Shown here piece after piece: positions 30,756 through 38,042 of a DNA stretch of 49,316 nucleotides. This DNA is from an uncultured Oscillospiraceae bacterium (lineage in GTDB: Bacteria; Bacillota_A; Clostridia; Oscillospirales; Acutalibacteraceae). The notes beneath the pieces are model-generated. The model saw only the letters and a program-made list of their open reading frames with translations, had not been told where the DNA came from and searched no databases. The stretch lies in NCBI GenBank assembly GCA_910587995.1, contig CAJUNS010000020.1, positions 1 to 49,316 of the forward strand, in the 5' to 3' direction. Within the stretch, counting starts at the first letter, position 1. The number at the start of each line of letters is the position of its first letter. Made by a program: the position numbers and the translations under genes.

Positions 30756-31083
30756 ACTCCACATATCCGATGACGCGCGGGCCGATTTAGCAGAGATTAA
30801 GGCCTATATTTCCGATGAGCTGGGCAACCCTGCCGCCGCAAAGTCTACCGTAAAGAACATCACCCGCCGCATCCGCGAGCTGCAGAATTTTCCTTTGATG
30901 GGACCGGCCCTGTCCTCTGTCTCATCGGTCAGCAGCGATTTCCGATATCTTGTGTCCGGCAATTACCTGATTTTTTACCAGGTGAAACAAGGGGAAGTGT
31001 ACATGGCCCGGGTCATGTATGGGCGCAGAAATTATATTCAGCTGCTCTTTGAGGAATCGATTGAAGATGAGCCCGAAGAATGA
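30748..31083 (+). CDS. RelE/ParE-family toxin
   Basis: 111 residues: KLHISDDARADLAEIKAYIS then IRELQNFPLMGPAL and the C-terminal strand pair FRYLVSGNYLIFYQVKQGEV, followed by VMYGRRNY. This is the ParE/RelE fold. The R-Y-L-V...Y-L-I-F-Y pattern is typical for ParE-like members, which act on gyrase or on mRNA at the ribosome; which one applies cannot be read here. It is co-translated with the antitoxin. Together they would stabilise the sigK element. Confidence 0.85.
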   Translation: MTKLHISDDARADLAEIKAYISDELGNPAAAKSTVKNITRRIRELQNFPLMGPALSSVSSVSSDFRYLVSGNYLIFYQVKQGEVYMARVMYGRRNYIQLLFEESIEDEPEE

Positions 31084-31125
31084 TATGCCCTGGAGAGTTT
31101 ACATCTCTCCCGGGCCTTTGCTATA

Positions 31126-31539
31126 TTATACAATCAAAAACTTTTTCAGTCTTTCCCAACTTTTCTTGCTGACCTTCTTCCTTCCCATCTCCCAATCCCG
31201 CACAGACTTTTCCCCGACCCCAGCCAGCTCCGCAAACGCTTTCCGGCTAAGCCCCAACCTCTCCCGAGCGCGCCACATCTGGTCAACCGGACCGTCATAA
31301 AGGAACCGGCTATACTCATCCAGCAAATCCTCCACCGGCACCTGATACAGCACCGCCAGCTTGTCTACCGCATAAGCCGGGTACTCCCGGCAGTCCCCGC
31401 GCTCCATCTCCTCATACAAAGTTTGAGGGATGCCCACCCGCTGGGCCACCTCTTTCTGCGTAAGCCCCAGCCGGTACCGGCGCCAGCGCAGCCGCTCCGG
31501 TACGGTGCGCAAGTCTTCATACCTCTTGCCTATCCCCAT
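31126..31539 (-). CDS. Tandem helix-turn-helix regulator next to the sigK attachment site
   Basis: 137 residues with two XRE-type helix-turn-helix domains. The first is YRLGLTQKEVAQRVGIPQTL (about residues 22-41). The second is ARERLGLSRKAFAELAGVGE then KSVRDWEMGRKKVSKKSWE. I chose ATG 31539 (AGGGTG upstream); the frame is open back to an ATG at 31647 and, in the excised circle, on into the recombinase frame. Its place beside the attachment site suggests control of, or help with, excision, but that is inference. Confidence 0.65.
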   Translation of the reverse strand: MGIGKRYEDLRTVPERLRWRRYRLGLTQKEVAQRVGIPQTLYEEMERGDCREYPAYAVDKLAVLYQVPVEDLLDEYSRFLYDGPVDQMWRARERLGLSRKAFAELAGVGEKSVRDWEMGRKKVSKKSWERLKKFLIV

Positions 31540-31647
31540 TGCAAACACCCTGAACGTATGCACATACAGCGGCGCACACCTGCCGCCCCGACCCATCAAA
31601 TATAGCCCATCCCCCAGCGGTACACTTACCCGCCATGTACCTTTCAT

Positions 31648-31662
31648 GTGAGCATAGCATTT
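31648..31662. other. Attachment site, distal end of the sigK element
   Basis: Arm GTGAGCATAGCA (31648-31659) overlaps core CATTT (31658-31662). It mirrors 18594-18605. Confidence 0.88.
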
Positions 31663-31991
31663 TCAATACATTTAGACGCGTAACTGGACAGCCGGATGCC
31701 CTTGCCCGCGTCAAAGCTGTCAATGGCCTTAATCAGCCCAATGGTGCCAATGGAGATCAGGTCCTCCTGGTCGCTGCCAGTGACATAGTACTTTTTGACA
31801 ATATGGGCCACCAGCCGCAGGTTGTGCTCAATCAGCTCCCGCCGGGCCGAGGCGCTGCCCTGGGCCATCTCCTCCAGGCACTTCTTTTCCTGGGGCGCGC
31901 TTAGGGCACGGGGAAAGCTCCCCGTGCCGGTGACGTGGAGCATCAGGTAGAAAATATGGGAAAACAGGTCCAATAGGTTGGATAAAAACAT
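31658..31991 (-). CDS. sigK: sigK 5' exon: regions 1-2 of sporulation sigma factor K
   Basis: ATG 31991 (AAGGAGTGG upstream) begins MFLSNLLDLFSHIFYLMLHV, the SigK pro-peptide-like N-terminus, normally removed by a membrane protease. Then LIEHNLRLVAHIVKKYYV and DLISIGTIGLIKAIDSFDAG (region 2, core and -10 binding) follow, then LSSYASKCIEN. In the present arrangement it runs 4 codons into the element and stops at 31644. Excision joins it to 18589, making 696 nt in frame. Upstream in the same frame more codons are open, but the ribosome site fixes the start at 31991. Confidence 0.95.
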
Positions 31992-32022
31992 TTGAGTCCA
32001 CTCCTTTTTGGTCAGCTTTTCA

Positions 32023-32051
32023 AATGTATGAGGGAGTGGAGCAGAATTTGC
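32023..32051 (-). promoter_or_regulatory. SigE-type promoter candidate for sigK
   Basis: On the minus strand GCAAATT (32045-32051), 14 nt, CATACATT (32023-32030). The -10 box equals the SigE consensus CATACA-T and the spacing is right; the -35 matches partly. SigE control of sigK is the rule in Bacillus and most Clostridia. Confidence 0.55.
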
Positions 32052-32079
32052 TTGTACTGGGTGAATTCTCGCGGCAGCA

Positions 32080-32111
32080 AGCAAAAGGGTGGACCCTTTT
32101 GGGTCCACCCA
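32080..32111 (-). terminator. Terminator after the HAD phosphatase gene
   Basis: GGGTGGACCC and GGGTCCACCC form a perfect stem (about 32087-32110), followed on the minus strand by TTTTGCTT. Confidence 0.7.
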
Positions 32112-32138
32112 GCGGACGGAGAAGCTCCGCCCTTTGTT

Positions 32139-32978
32139 TCAGCTCATGCCCTGCCCCAGCGCAAACCGCCGGACCGCCTGCGCCAGGCCGTTTTGGTCAT
32201 GAGGGGCTGTGCCGAATTTCGCCGCGGCCCGGGCTTCGGCAGAGCCATCCGCCACGGCCACGGAGCAGCCCGCCGCTTCCAGCATAGTCACATCGTTGCC
32301 ATTGTCCCCTATGGCCATCAGCTCATCCGGCTTTAGTCCCAGCTGTTGGGCCAAAGCCAGCAGGGCTCCGCCCTTGTGGGCCTGGGCGCTGTTGATTTCC
32401 AAATTGTCTGAGATGGACGAGGTGAGCCGCAGGCCCCCCAAAGCGTCCAGCCGGGCCCAGAGCTCCCGCTTTTGATGGTCCTTCAAGTAGGGCAGGTTGA
32501 TCTTTTCGGGCCGCAGCCCGGTTTCTTCCAGCATAGCGGAAAGGCTGTCTACCAGGGTATAGTCCTTGCCATCCACAAAGCCCCACTTGCTCTCCGGCAG
32601 GGCGTAGTGGGTACGGGCCCGGGAGGGCATGTCCCGGCGGGTGATGGCTTTTCCGTTGGAATAATATTCAATATAAATATCATAATCTTCCAATACGCGC
32701 AGCACGTCCCGCGCCTTCTCATTGGGGATGAGATTTTGTATCACCGGCTCCCGGTCCGGCAGGCGGTACACTGCCCCGCCGTTGGCGGTAATGGCATAGG
32801 AGGCCCCCAGGGCCAGCACCGGGGCGGGCAGAAAATCCAGCATGCGGCCCGTGGCCGGTACCAGAAGGATTCCTTGAGCGGCCGCGTCCTCCAGGGCTTG
32901 GCGGTTCTCTTCCGGCAGCTCCTTGTGGTTCAGAATGGCGGTGCCATCCAAGTCGAAGGCCAGCAGTTTAATAGTCAT
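32139..32978 (-). CDS. Cof-type HAD-IIB phosphatase
   Basis: 279 residues: LAFDLDGTAILNHKE (HAD motif I with both aspartates), VPATGR (motif II region), a type IIB cap, a Lys in the YLKDHQKREL segment, and DELMAIGDNGNDVTMLEAAG (motif IV, G-D-x-x-N-D). Such enzymes dephosphorylate sugar phosphates, flavin or pyridoxal phosphates; the substrate is not predictable. It precedes sigK on the same strand with a terminator between, and follows the MazG-like gene by 15 bp. Confidence 0.87.
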   Translation of the reverse strand: MTIKLLAFDLDGTAILNHKELPEENRQALEDAAAQGILLVPATGRMLDFLPAPVLALGASYAITANGGAVYRLPDREPVIQNLIPNEKARDVLRVLEDYDIYIEYYSNGKAITRRDMPSRARTHYALPESKWGFVDGKDYTLVDSLSAMLEETGLRPEKINLPYLKDHQKRELWARLDALGGLRLTSSISDNLEINSAQAHKGGALLALAQQLGLKPDELMAIGDNGNDVTMLEAAGCSVAVADGSAEARAAAKFGTAPHDQNGLAQAVRRFALGQGMS

Positions 32979-32993
32979 GGGGCGGCTCCTTTC

Positions 32994-33308
32994 TCATGGG
33001 GAATCCTCCTCTTGTACCCGCCGCAGCACCCCGTCCACCACTTGGTAGCGCCGGGCCCGGTTGATCTCCATTTTCCGCAGCACCTGGTCTTCCAGGTCAA
33101 AGCCTAAAATCTCCGCCAGCCCCAGCAGGTAAATGGCCACGTCCGCCAGTTCCTCGCCCAGGTCCGGCTTCTGTTTGCGGTAGGCGGTATAGGCCTCGCC
33201 CACCTCGCCGTACAGGTGGCAAAACTCCATGTTTACATCCGTAACGTTAAAGTGGTGGTCCAGCTTGTTCTGATACACTTCCTTTTGCAATTGCTTCCAG
33301 TCTGTCAC
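32994..33308 (-). CDS. MazG-like nucleotide pyrophosphohydrolase
   Basis: 104 residues from GTG 33308 (GGGGG about 7 nt upstream). The all-alpha NTP pyrophosphatase fold shows EFCHLYGEVGEAYTAYRKQK and LGEELADVAIYLLGLAEILG, i.e. E-x-x-E ... E-x-x-D metal-binding motifs. It probably removes unusual or damaged NTPs. Same direction as, and close to, the HAD gene, so possibly one operon with the epimerase-like gene upstream. Confidence 0.82.
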   Translation of the reverse strand: MTDWKQLQKEVYQNKLDHHFNVTDVNMEFCHLYGEVGEAYTAYRKQKPDLGEELADVAIYLLGLAEILGFDLEDQVLRKMEINRARRYQVVDGVLRRVQEEDSP

Positions 33309-33351
33309 CGGTTTTCCCCCTTTTCCACACGCGAACGGCATACGCAAGGCG

Positions 33352-34227
33352 TTACAGCACCCGCACGGTGAAGCGGTGCTCCGCCTTTTGGCCGGGGGCC
33401 AGCTGGGCCATACCCTTTTTTTCCACAAACTGGTCGCCCTCGGTGGTCAGGGTGGCGCAGCCGGTCCAGGGCTCCAGGCACACATAGGGGCCGTCGTTGG
33501 CGGCGGACCAGACGCCCAGCATGGGGAAGCCGGAAAAATTCATGGCAATGCCCCGGCCCGTGGCTGGGTTGACGATTTCCACGGACTGGGAGTTGAGCCC
33601 CTCAAACACCAGGGCGTCCTGGTAGAACAGGGAGTGCTCCAGAGGAATCTCTCTTCCGTCCAGCTGGAAGCCGGAAGCGGACCAGTCGATGAGGCCGGCG
33701 TTTAAGTCGATCACCGGGCAGGACTGCCGCTCGGCCTTTTCAAACCGGATGACATAGTCGGAAAATTCCGCCTGTTCGCCCACCGGGATGTTAAACCCTG
33801 GGTGTCCGCCCACGGAATAGGGCAGGGGCTCGCCGCCGGTGTTTTCCACCAGAAAAGAGGTGGCGATTCCGTTCTCCTCCAAAGCATAGGAGACGGTCAG
33901 GCGGAAATCGAAGGGATAGCGGGCCCGGGTTTCGGGGCTGGCTTCCAGGGTCAGGGCGATGCGGTCCTCCTCCTGGCTGGCCAGGGTGAATTCCGCGTGC
34001 TTGGCAAAGCCGTGGCGGCCCATTTCGTACCACTGGCCGTTAATCTGGGTTCTGCCCTCCCGCAGGGCCCCCACAATGGGGAACAGCACCGGGGCGTGCT
34101 CCCGCCAGTAGGCAGGGTCCCCCACCCACAGGTACTCCACGCCCTGGGCCTCTTTTAGGGAGGTAAGCTGCGCCCCCAGGGAATCCACCGTGGCGGTTAA
34201 GCGGCTGTTTGCAATGGTATAGGTCAT
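33352..34227 (-). CDS. Aldose 1-epimerase (mutarotase) family protein
   Basis: 291 residues of the galactose-mutarotase-like beta-sandwich: ANSRLTATVDSLGAQLTSLK ... GVEYLWVGDPAYWREHAPVL, then FPIVGALREG, a RHGFAKHAEF segment with conserved H, and GGHPGFNIP carrying the second catalytic His. The end has CLEPWTGC. This pattern (GDPxYW, RHGFA) is that of the LacX/YeaD-like subgroup. ATG 34227 has AAAGGAG upstream. Confidence 0.87.
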   Translation of the reverse strand: MTYTIANSRLTATVDSLGAQLTSLKEAQGVEYLWVGDPAYWREHAPVLFPIVGALREGRTQINGQWYEMGRHGFAKHAEFTLASQEEDRIALTLEASPETRARYPFDFRLTVSYALEENGIATSFLVENTGGEPLPYSVGGHPGFNIPVGEQAEFSDYVIRFEKAERQSCPVIDLNAGLIDWSASGFQLDGREIPLEHSLFYQDALVFEGLNSQSVEIVNPATGRGIAMNFSGFPMLGVWSAANDGPYVCLEPWTGCATLTTEGDQFVEKKGMAQLAPGQKAEHRFTVRVL

Positions 34228-34390
34228 AAAAACGGCTCCTTTCCGAGCTTTTTTCTCCATTATAGCAAAGGCCGGAAGCGGTTGCAAGAAAAAGAATATT
34301 TCACTTTACCTTTTGCCCCCAATGTGTTAAGATAGGAGCATCCCAAATCCGCCCAGGAGGCGGCTTGACCGAATGGAAAGGAGCCTGCTT

Positions 34391-34843
34391 ATGCGCGCTG
34401 TGGTTCAACGGGCGGCCCGTGCCGCTGTCACCATCAACGGAGGTGAAACCCGCTCTGTGGGTCAAAGCCTGGTGGTATTTCTGGGCGTGGTAAAGGGAGA
34501 CGGAGAGGCCCAGGCCGTTTTTTTGGCGGACAAGCTCTCCGGCCTGCGGGTTTTTTCAGACGCCCAGGAAAAGATGAACCTTTCTCTGGCCGATGTGGGC
34601 GGGGAAGCGCTGGTTATCTCCAACTTTACCTTGGGCAGCGACTGCAAAAAGGGCCGCCGCCCCTCCTTCGACCTGGCCGCGCCCCCCGAAGAGGCCCAGG
34701 CCCTGTACCGCCGCTTTGTGGAAGAGCTCCAGGCCCGGGGCGTGCCGGTCCAAACCGGGGAGTTTGGAGCCCAGATGCAGGTAAGCGTAGAAAATGACGG
34801 TCCCGTGACGCTGATTTTAGACACGGAGCGGATAGGCAGGTAA
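34391..34843 (+). CDS. dtd: D-aminoacyl-tRNA deacylase
   Basis: 150 residues that hydrolyse D-amino acids from mischarged tRNA. MRAVVQRAARAAVTINGG begins the fold; ISNFTLGSDCKKGRRPSF corresponds to the S-Q-F-T-L active-site motif with Gln replaced by Asn; TGEFGAQMQVSVENDGPVT contains the second motif N-x-G-P-V-T. AGGAG precedes ATG 34391. Monocistronic. The S-N-F-T-L variation is worth noting but does not remove the catalytic Thr. Confidence 0.92.
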   Translation: MRAVVQRAARAAVTINGGETRSVGQSLVVFLGVVKGDGEAQAVFLADKLSGLRVFSDAQEKMNLSLADVGGEALVISNFTLGSDCKKGRRPSFDLAAPPEEAQALYRRFVEELQARGVPVQTGEFGAQMQVSVENDGPVTLILDTERIGR

Positions 34844-34911
34844 AAAACCGCGGCCCGTAAACGTCCCAAGCATTATCTATACTTATTAAGAAAACAACCC
34901 AGGAGGACACC

Positions 34912-35802
34912 ATGAATCACGAGTTTTTGCGTCTCTTTATGGAGAAAACCGCCTTCCCCGCCGAAGCCCAAGCCTTTTTGACCGAGGCCGCCCGCCAAAT
35001 GGAGGGCCAGACGGAGGCTATGGCCGGAGCCATCCAGTTCTATTATGAAAATGATTTTGACACCGCCCTTACCCAGCCGCTTATTGAGGACATGGCCCAA
35101 GCGGCTGGCCTGAGCCCCCATACTGTGTGGGAGCTGTTCCTAATCTTCGCCGCCGAAACCGCCCGGGAGGACTACCTGAGCCAGGGCGCCGGCGAGGAGG
35201 TTTTCTGGGCCACCTTTGCGGACATGCGCTACAAGGTTTTGGAGTGCAAGCAGGTGAAGGGTGTTTGGGGCAATTTTGTGCCCTTCTGGTACCCCATCTT
35301 CTTCCGGTGCGACATTGTGAAGCTGGGCCGCCTGGAATACGAGACCACCACCTATAAGGGCCCGGATCGGACCATAGGAGGCGTTACCCTGCGGACTGGG
35401 GACCGGGTGCGCAGCATCCACATCCCCTCCAGCGGCGAGGACTTCAGCCGGGAGGCCCGGCTGGACTCTTACCGCATGGCATACAAGTTCTTCCAGGACC
35501 AGCTGGCGGGCGGGCCCCTGGTGTGCGTCTGCCACTCCTGGCTGCTGTATCCCGAGTATAAAAACGTGCTGCCCGAAAGCTCCAACATCGTCAGCTTTAT
35601 GGGCGACTTCCACATTGTGGAGGAAGACCACGGCAGCTTTGACGACCGCTGGCGGGTCTTTGGCGCGGACGCGGACAAGGCTCCGGCGGACCTGCCGGAG
35701 GACACCAGTATGCGGCGCGCCTTTAAAAAGCACCTTCTGGCCGGAGGCAAAACCGGCGCAGCCCTGGGCATTCTGGTCTTTGACGGAGAAAAATTGCTGT
35801 AA
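34912..35802 (+). CDS. Probable GNAT-like acyltransferase (NAT_N/GNAT_C type)
   Basis: 296 residues, cytosolic. The helical N-terminal part (about 1-120) leads to YKVLECKQVKGVWGNFVPFW; the C-terminal part has YETTTYKGPDRTIGGVTLRT, then VRSIHIPSSGEDFSREARLD, then a VCVCHSWLLYPE segment. I recall this two-part layout from proteins annotated as acyltransferases with a split NAT_N and GNAT_C arrangement in Clostridia, function unknown. AGGAGGACACC precedes the ATG and a strong terminator follows. Confidence 0.55.
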   Translation: MNHEFLRLFMEKTAFPAEAQAFLTEAARQMEGQTEAMAGAIQFYYENDFDTALTQPLIEDMAQAAGLSPHTVWELFLIFAAETAREDYLSQGAGEEVFWATFADMRYKVLECKQVKGVWGNFVPFWYPIFFRCDIVKLGRLEYETTTYKGPDRTIGGVTLRTGDRVRSIHIPSSGEDFSREARLDSYRMAYKFFQDQLAGGPLVCVCHSWLLYPEYKNVLPESSNIVSFMGDFHIVEEDHGSFDDRWRVFGADADKAPADLPEDTSMRRAFKKHLLAGGKTGAALGILVFDGEKLL

Positions 35803-35808
35803 CGCGGA

Positions 35809-35840
35809 ACGCCCCTGCCGGATCCGGCGGGGGCGTTTTG
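35809..35840 (+). terminator. Terminator after the acyltransferase-like gene
   Basis: ACGCCCCTGCCG (35809-35820) pairs with CGGCGGGGGCGT (35825-35836), loop GATC, followed by TTTT. Confidence 0.85.
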
Positions 35841-35856
35841 GATTATCATCAGAGTG

Positions 35857-35895
35857 AAAACACCCCGGAAAGCGTGGATGCTTCCGGGGCGTTTC
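35857..35895 (-). terminator. Terminator of the tRNA-Pro gene
   Basis: Stem of CCCCGGAAGC and GCTTTCCGGGG on the minus strand, followed by TGTTTTCA. It lies just beyond the CCA end. Confidence 0.7.
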
Positions 35896-35899
35896 TTTA

Positions 35900-35975
35900 T
35901 GGTCGAAGTGCGGAGACTCGAACTCCGTGCCTCTTGGTCCCAAACCAAGCGCTCTACCAGGTGAGCTACACCTCG
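35900..35975 (-). tRNA. tRNA-Pro (TGG)
   Basis: 76 nt on the minus strand with acceptor stem CGAGGTG/CACTTCG, discriminator A and encoded CCA. The anticodon stem CTTGG/CCAAG encloses loop TTTGGGA, anticodon TGG. The T arm is CGGAG-TTCGAGT-CTCCG. All stems pair. Confidence 0.95.
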
Positions 35976-36033
35976 TCTTTTTTTATTATACCGGAAAAGC
36001 GGGTGGGTGTCAACTGGTTTTTTGACAGGGAAG

Positions 36034-36102
36034 TGTCCCAACCACAGAGATAATCATCTGTGTTCCCCCGCCCGTAGGGCGGGGGAACATGAAAAGCTCT
36101 CC
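36034..36102 (+). repeat. Dispersed hairpin repeat, copy B
   Basis: Stem TGTTCCCCCGCCC (36061-36073) with GGGCGGGGGAACA (36077-36089), loop GTA. Flanks GTCCCAACCACAGAGA and AAAAGCTCTCCG match copy A at 6217-6292 read on the opposite strand. Position 36103-36272 contains further small GC hairpins (for example ACCGC-tttc-GCGGT near 36181) and no gene. Confidence 0.7.
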
Positions 36103-36272
36103 GAACCGGACACGCCCTTTTGACAGGGAGCCTTTGTGGAGAATATGCAGTCTCCGGCGGCTTATGCCTTCGTGATGCGAAGACCGCTTTCGCGGTGCGA
36201 AGAGCAGCACATTCGCCGCGCACCTGTTCTCCTGTATCTCCGGGTCCGCACATCCGCCGCCCCATTCTCCGC

Positions 36273-36301
36273 TTGCATTTTAGCCGAGAAACCAGTATAA
36301 T
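36273..36301 (+). promoter_or_regulatory. Promoter of the redox operon
   Basis: TTGCAT (36273-36278), 17 nt, TATAAT (36296-36301), about 90 bp before the start codon at 36390. Confidence 0.65.
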
Positions 36302-36389
36302 ATTCCATGTACAAGGAACGCCGCGCCCTGTGCTGCCGCGGCGCTCTGAATACGCACCGCGAATCCCTAAATAAGGAAGGTATTGCCAT

Positions 36390-36923
36390 ATGAAAAGAAA
36401 AAAATGGGCCGCTCTGCTTGTGTGCGCCGCTTTGTCCCTCTCTCTGCTGGCCGGGTGCGGCAGCTCGGGCGGCGAGTTCTCCTCCTTCTCCGCCAAAACC
36501 CTGGATGGCGGGTCCTTCACCCAGAAGGACATTCAGGCCAAAGACGTGACGGTCGTCAATTTCTGGGGCACCTTCTGCGGCCCCTGCATTGCCGAAATGC
36601 CCGATCTGACCGCTTATTCCGAGAGCCTGCCGGACAATGTCCAGCTTATCACCATCTGCCTGGATGGGGCAAACAATGTGGAACTGGCCAAAGCCATTCT
36701 GGATCAGGCCGGGTACCAGGGCGTCACCCTGCTCAGCGGCGACCAAAGCTTTGCCAACCTCTGCTTTGCCGTCCAGTCGGTTCCCACCACAATGTTTGTG
36801 GACAGCAAGGGCGTTGTGTGCGGGGACCCCATCATCGGAAGGCAAAAGGACTTGGCGGGAGCCTTTACCGAACGGGTCAACCAGGTGCTAAAGGCGGGCG
36901 GCAAACCGGAGATCGCCCCATGA
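36390..36923 (+). CDS. Thioredoxin-fold lipoprotein (TlpA/redoxin-like)
   Basis: 177 residues. Lipoprotein signal: MKRKKWAALL, a hydrophobic core, and lipobox LLAGC. The thioredoxin fold shows VTVVNFWGTFCGPCIAEMPD with the C-G-P-C redox centre, and cis-proline in SVPTTMFVDSKG. It faces outside, anchored to the membrane, and probably reduces disulfides or protects extracytoplasmic proteins. It overlaps the next gene as ATGA and forms an operon with a CXXC membrane peptide and a 4Fe-4S membrane protein, which likely feed electrons to it. Confidence 0.87.
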   Translation: MKRKKWAALLVCAALSLSLLAGCGSSGGEFSSFSAKTLDGGSFTQKDIQAKDVTVVNFWGTFCGPCIAEMPDLTAYSESLPDNVQLITICLDGANNVELAKAILDQAGYQGVTLLSGDQSFANLCFAVQSVPTTMFVDSKGVVCGDPIIGRQKDLAGAFTERVNQVLKAGGKPEIAP

Positions 36924-37069
36924 GCGCCCAAAAAAGGGCCGGGCTTTTGCGCTGGGGAATTTTAGGCCTGGCGGTCCTGTTTCTGGGGCTGGGCCTCTGG
37001 CGGCAGGAGCCCCAGGATGTTTTGCAAAAGGCGGTGAGAATATGCCTGGAATGCATCGGCGTCGGGTAA
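36920..37069 (+). CDS. CD1871A-type small CXXC membrane protein
   Basis: 49 residues: one membrane helix (LLRWGILGLAVLFLGLGLWR) and an end CLECIGVG with a C-x-x-C pair. I recall this family, named after a C. difficile protein, from operons with thioredoxin-like lipoproteins and 4Fe-4S proteins. It probably relays reducing power across the membrane. It overlaps the preceding stop by 4 nt and the next gene by 28 nt. Confidence 0.75.
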   Translation: MSAQKRAGLLRWGILGLAVLFLGLGLWRQEPQDVLQKAVRICLECIGVG

Positions 37070-37938
37070 AGCTCCGGCCCCAGCGGGTTTTGCAGCTGGC
37101 GGCCGCGGCTCTCTTCAATGGGTACGCCCTGGGCTTTGGAACAGGCCGCATCTTCACTGGCCCCAGCAAGGGCATCTGCGTCCCGGTGCTCAACTGCTAT
37201 TCCTGCCCCGGGGCCCTGGGGGCCTGCCCCATTGGCTCCCTTCAGTCGGCTTTGGGCGGCGCGAACCGGCATTTCCCCTTTTACATTTTGGGCACGCTGA
37301 TGCTGTTTGGCGTACTGCTGGGCCGGGGTGTGTGCGGGCTGCTCTGTCCCTTTGGGCTGGTGCAGGACCTGATTCACAAAATCCCCCTGCCAAAATGGAC
37401 CGTGCCCCAAAAGTTGGACCGCCCCGCCCGGCTGCTGAAATACGGGGTGCTGGTGGGAATGGTCCTGCTGGCCCCCTTGCTGGCCACCGGTATGGCGGCT
37501 CTGCCCGCCTTTTGCAAGTACCTCTGCCCCGCGGGCACGTTGGAGGGGGGACTCCCCCTGCTGGCCACCAACCCCTCTTTGCGCCAGGCGGCGGGGGCGC
37601 TGTTTGGCTGGAAGCTCCTGCTGCTCTTGCTGATTTTGGCCGCCTGTGTGTTCATCCACCGGCCTTTCTGCAAGTATCTCTGCCCCCTGGGGGCCCTGTA
37701 CGGCCTGTTTAACCGGTTCAGCTTTTTGCAGCTGCGGCTGAACCCGGAAAAGTGCACGGGCTGCAACCAATGCCAGCGGTCCTGCCCGATGGGCGTGGCG
37801 GTGACCGCCCATCCCCACAGCGCCGAGTGCATCCGCTGTGGAACATGCAAGGCGGCCTGCCCGTCAGGGGCCCTTTCGCTGCGGGCCATGGCGGCGAAGG
37901 CGCCTCAGCAAAAACAGCCGGGAGGCCAAGCAAAATAG
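37042..37938 (+). CDS. Membrane 4Fe-4S protein, NapH/YccM-like
   Basis: 298 residues. Several membrane segments (about 16-35, 80-95, 130-150, 190-210) are interleaved with cysteine motifs: NCYSCPGALGACPIG, GLLCPFG, CKYLCPAG and CKYLCPLG. Then a C-terminal pair of 4Fe-4S clusters, CTGCNQCQRSCPMG and CIRCGTCKAACPSG. This is the NapH/CcoG-like fold that moves electrons through the membrane. As third gene of the redox operon it probably supplies electrons to the CXXC peptide and the thioredoxin-like lipoprotein. Terminator at 37997. Confidence 0.85.
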   Translation: MPGMHRRRVKLRPQRVLQLAAAALFNGYALGFGTGRIFTGPSKGICVPVLNCYSCPGALGACPIGSLQSALGGANRHFPFYILGTLMLFGVLLGRGVCGLLCPFGLVQDLIHKIPLPKWTVPQKLDRPARLLKYGVLVGMVLLAPLLATGMAALPAFCKYLCPAGTLEGGLPLLATNPSLRQAAGALFGWKLLLLLLILAACVFIHRPFCKYLCPLGALYGLFNRFSFLQLRLNPEKCTGCNQCQRSCPMGVAVTAHPHSAECIRCGTCKAACPSGALSLRAMAAKAPQQKQPGGQAK

Positions 37939-37996
37939 CGGCGAAACGGTAACATACCCAGCTTATGGGAACCACACCCCAGAGCTGGCATAGAAA

Positions 37997-38024
37997 AAGG
38001 AAGCCGGGGAAATTCCCGGCTTCC
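37997..38024. terminator. Terminator between the redox operon and cotH
   Basis: GGAAGCCGGGGAA pairs with TTCCCGGCTTCC, then CTCTTGTTTTT on the plus strand. The convergent CotH-like gene ends at 38043. Confidence 0.75.
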
Positions 38025-38042
38025 TCTTGTTTTTGGGGCTAA

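Larger units (their letters stand above)
18590..31662. mobile_element. Skin-like element interrupting sigK
   Basis: A 13,068-bp element bounded by CATTT direct repeats within sigK, at the same codons as B. subtilis skin. It carries a SpoIVCA-type recombinase at one end. The cargo is a three-gene defence-like operon, a decayed methyltransferase, XRE regulators, a P4-type primase, a MobC-like protein, a zinc-ribbon protein, a zeta-like kinase and a Phd/RelE pair. No phage structural genes are present, so the cargo looks like an integrative mobilizable element rather than the phage-derived B. subtilis skin. Confidence 0.92.
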
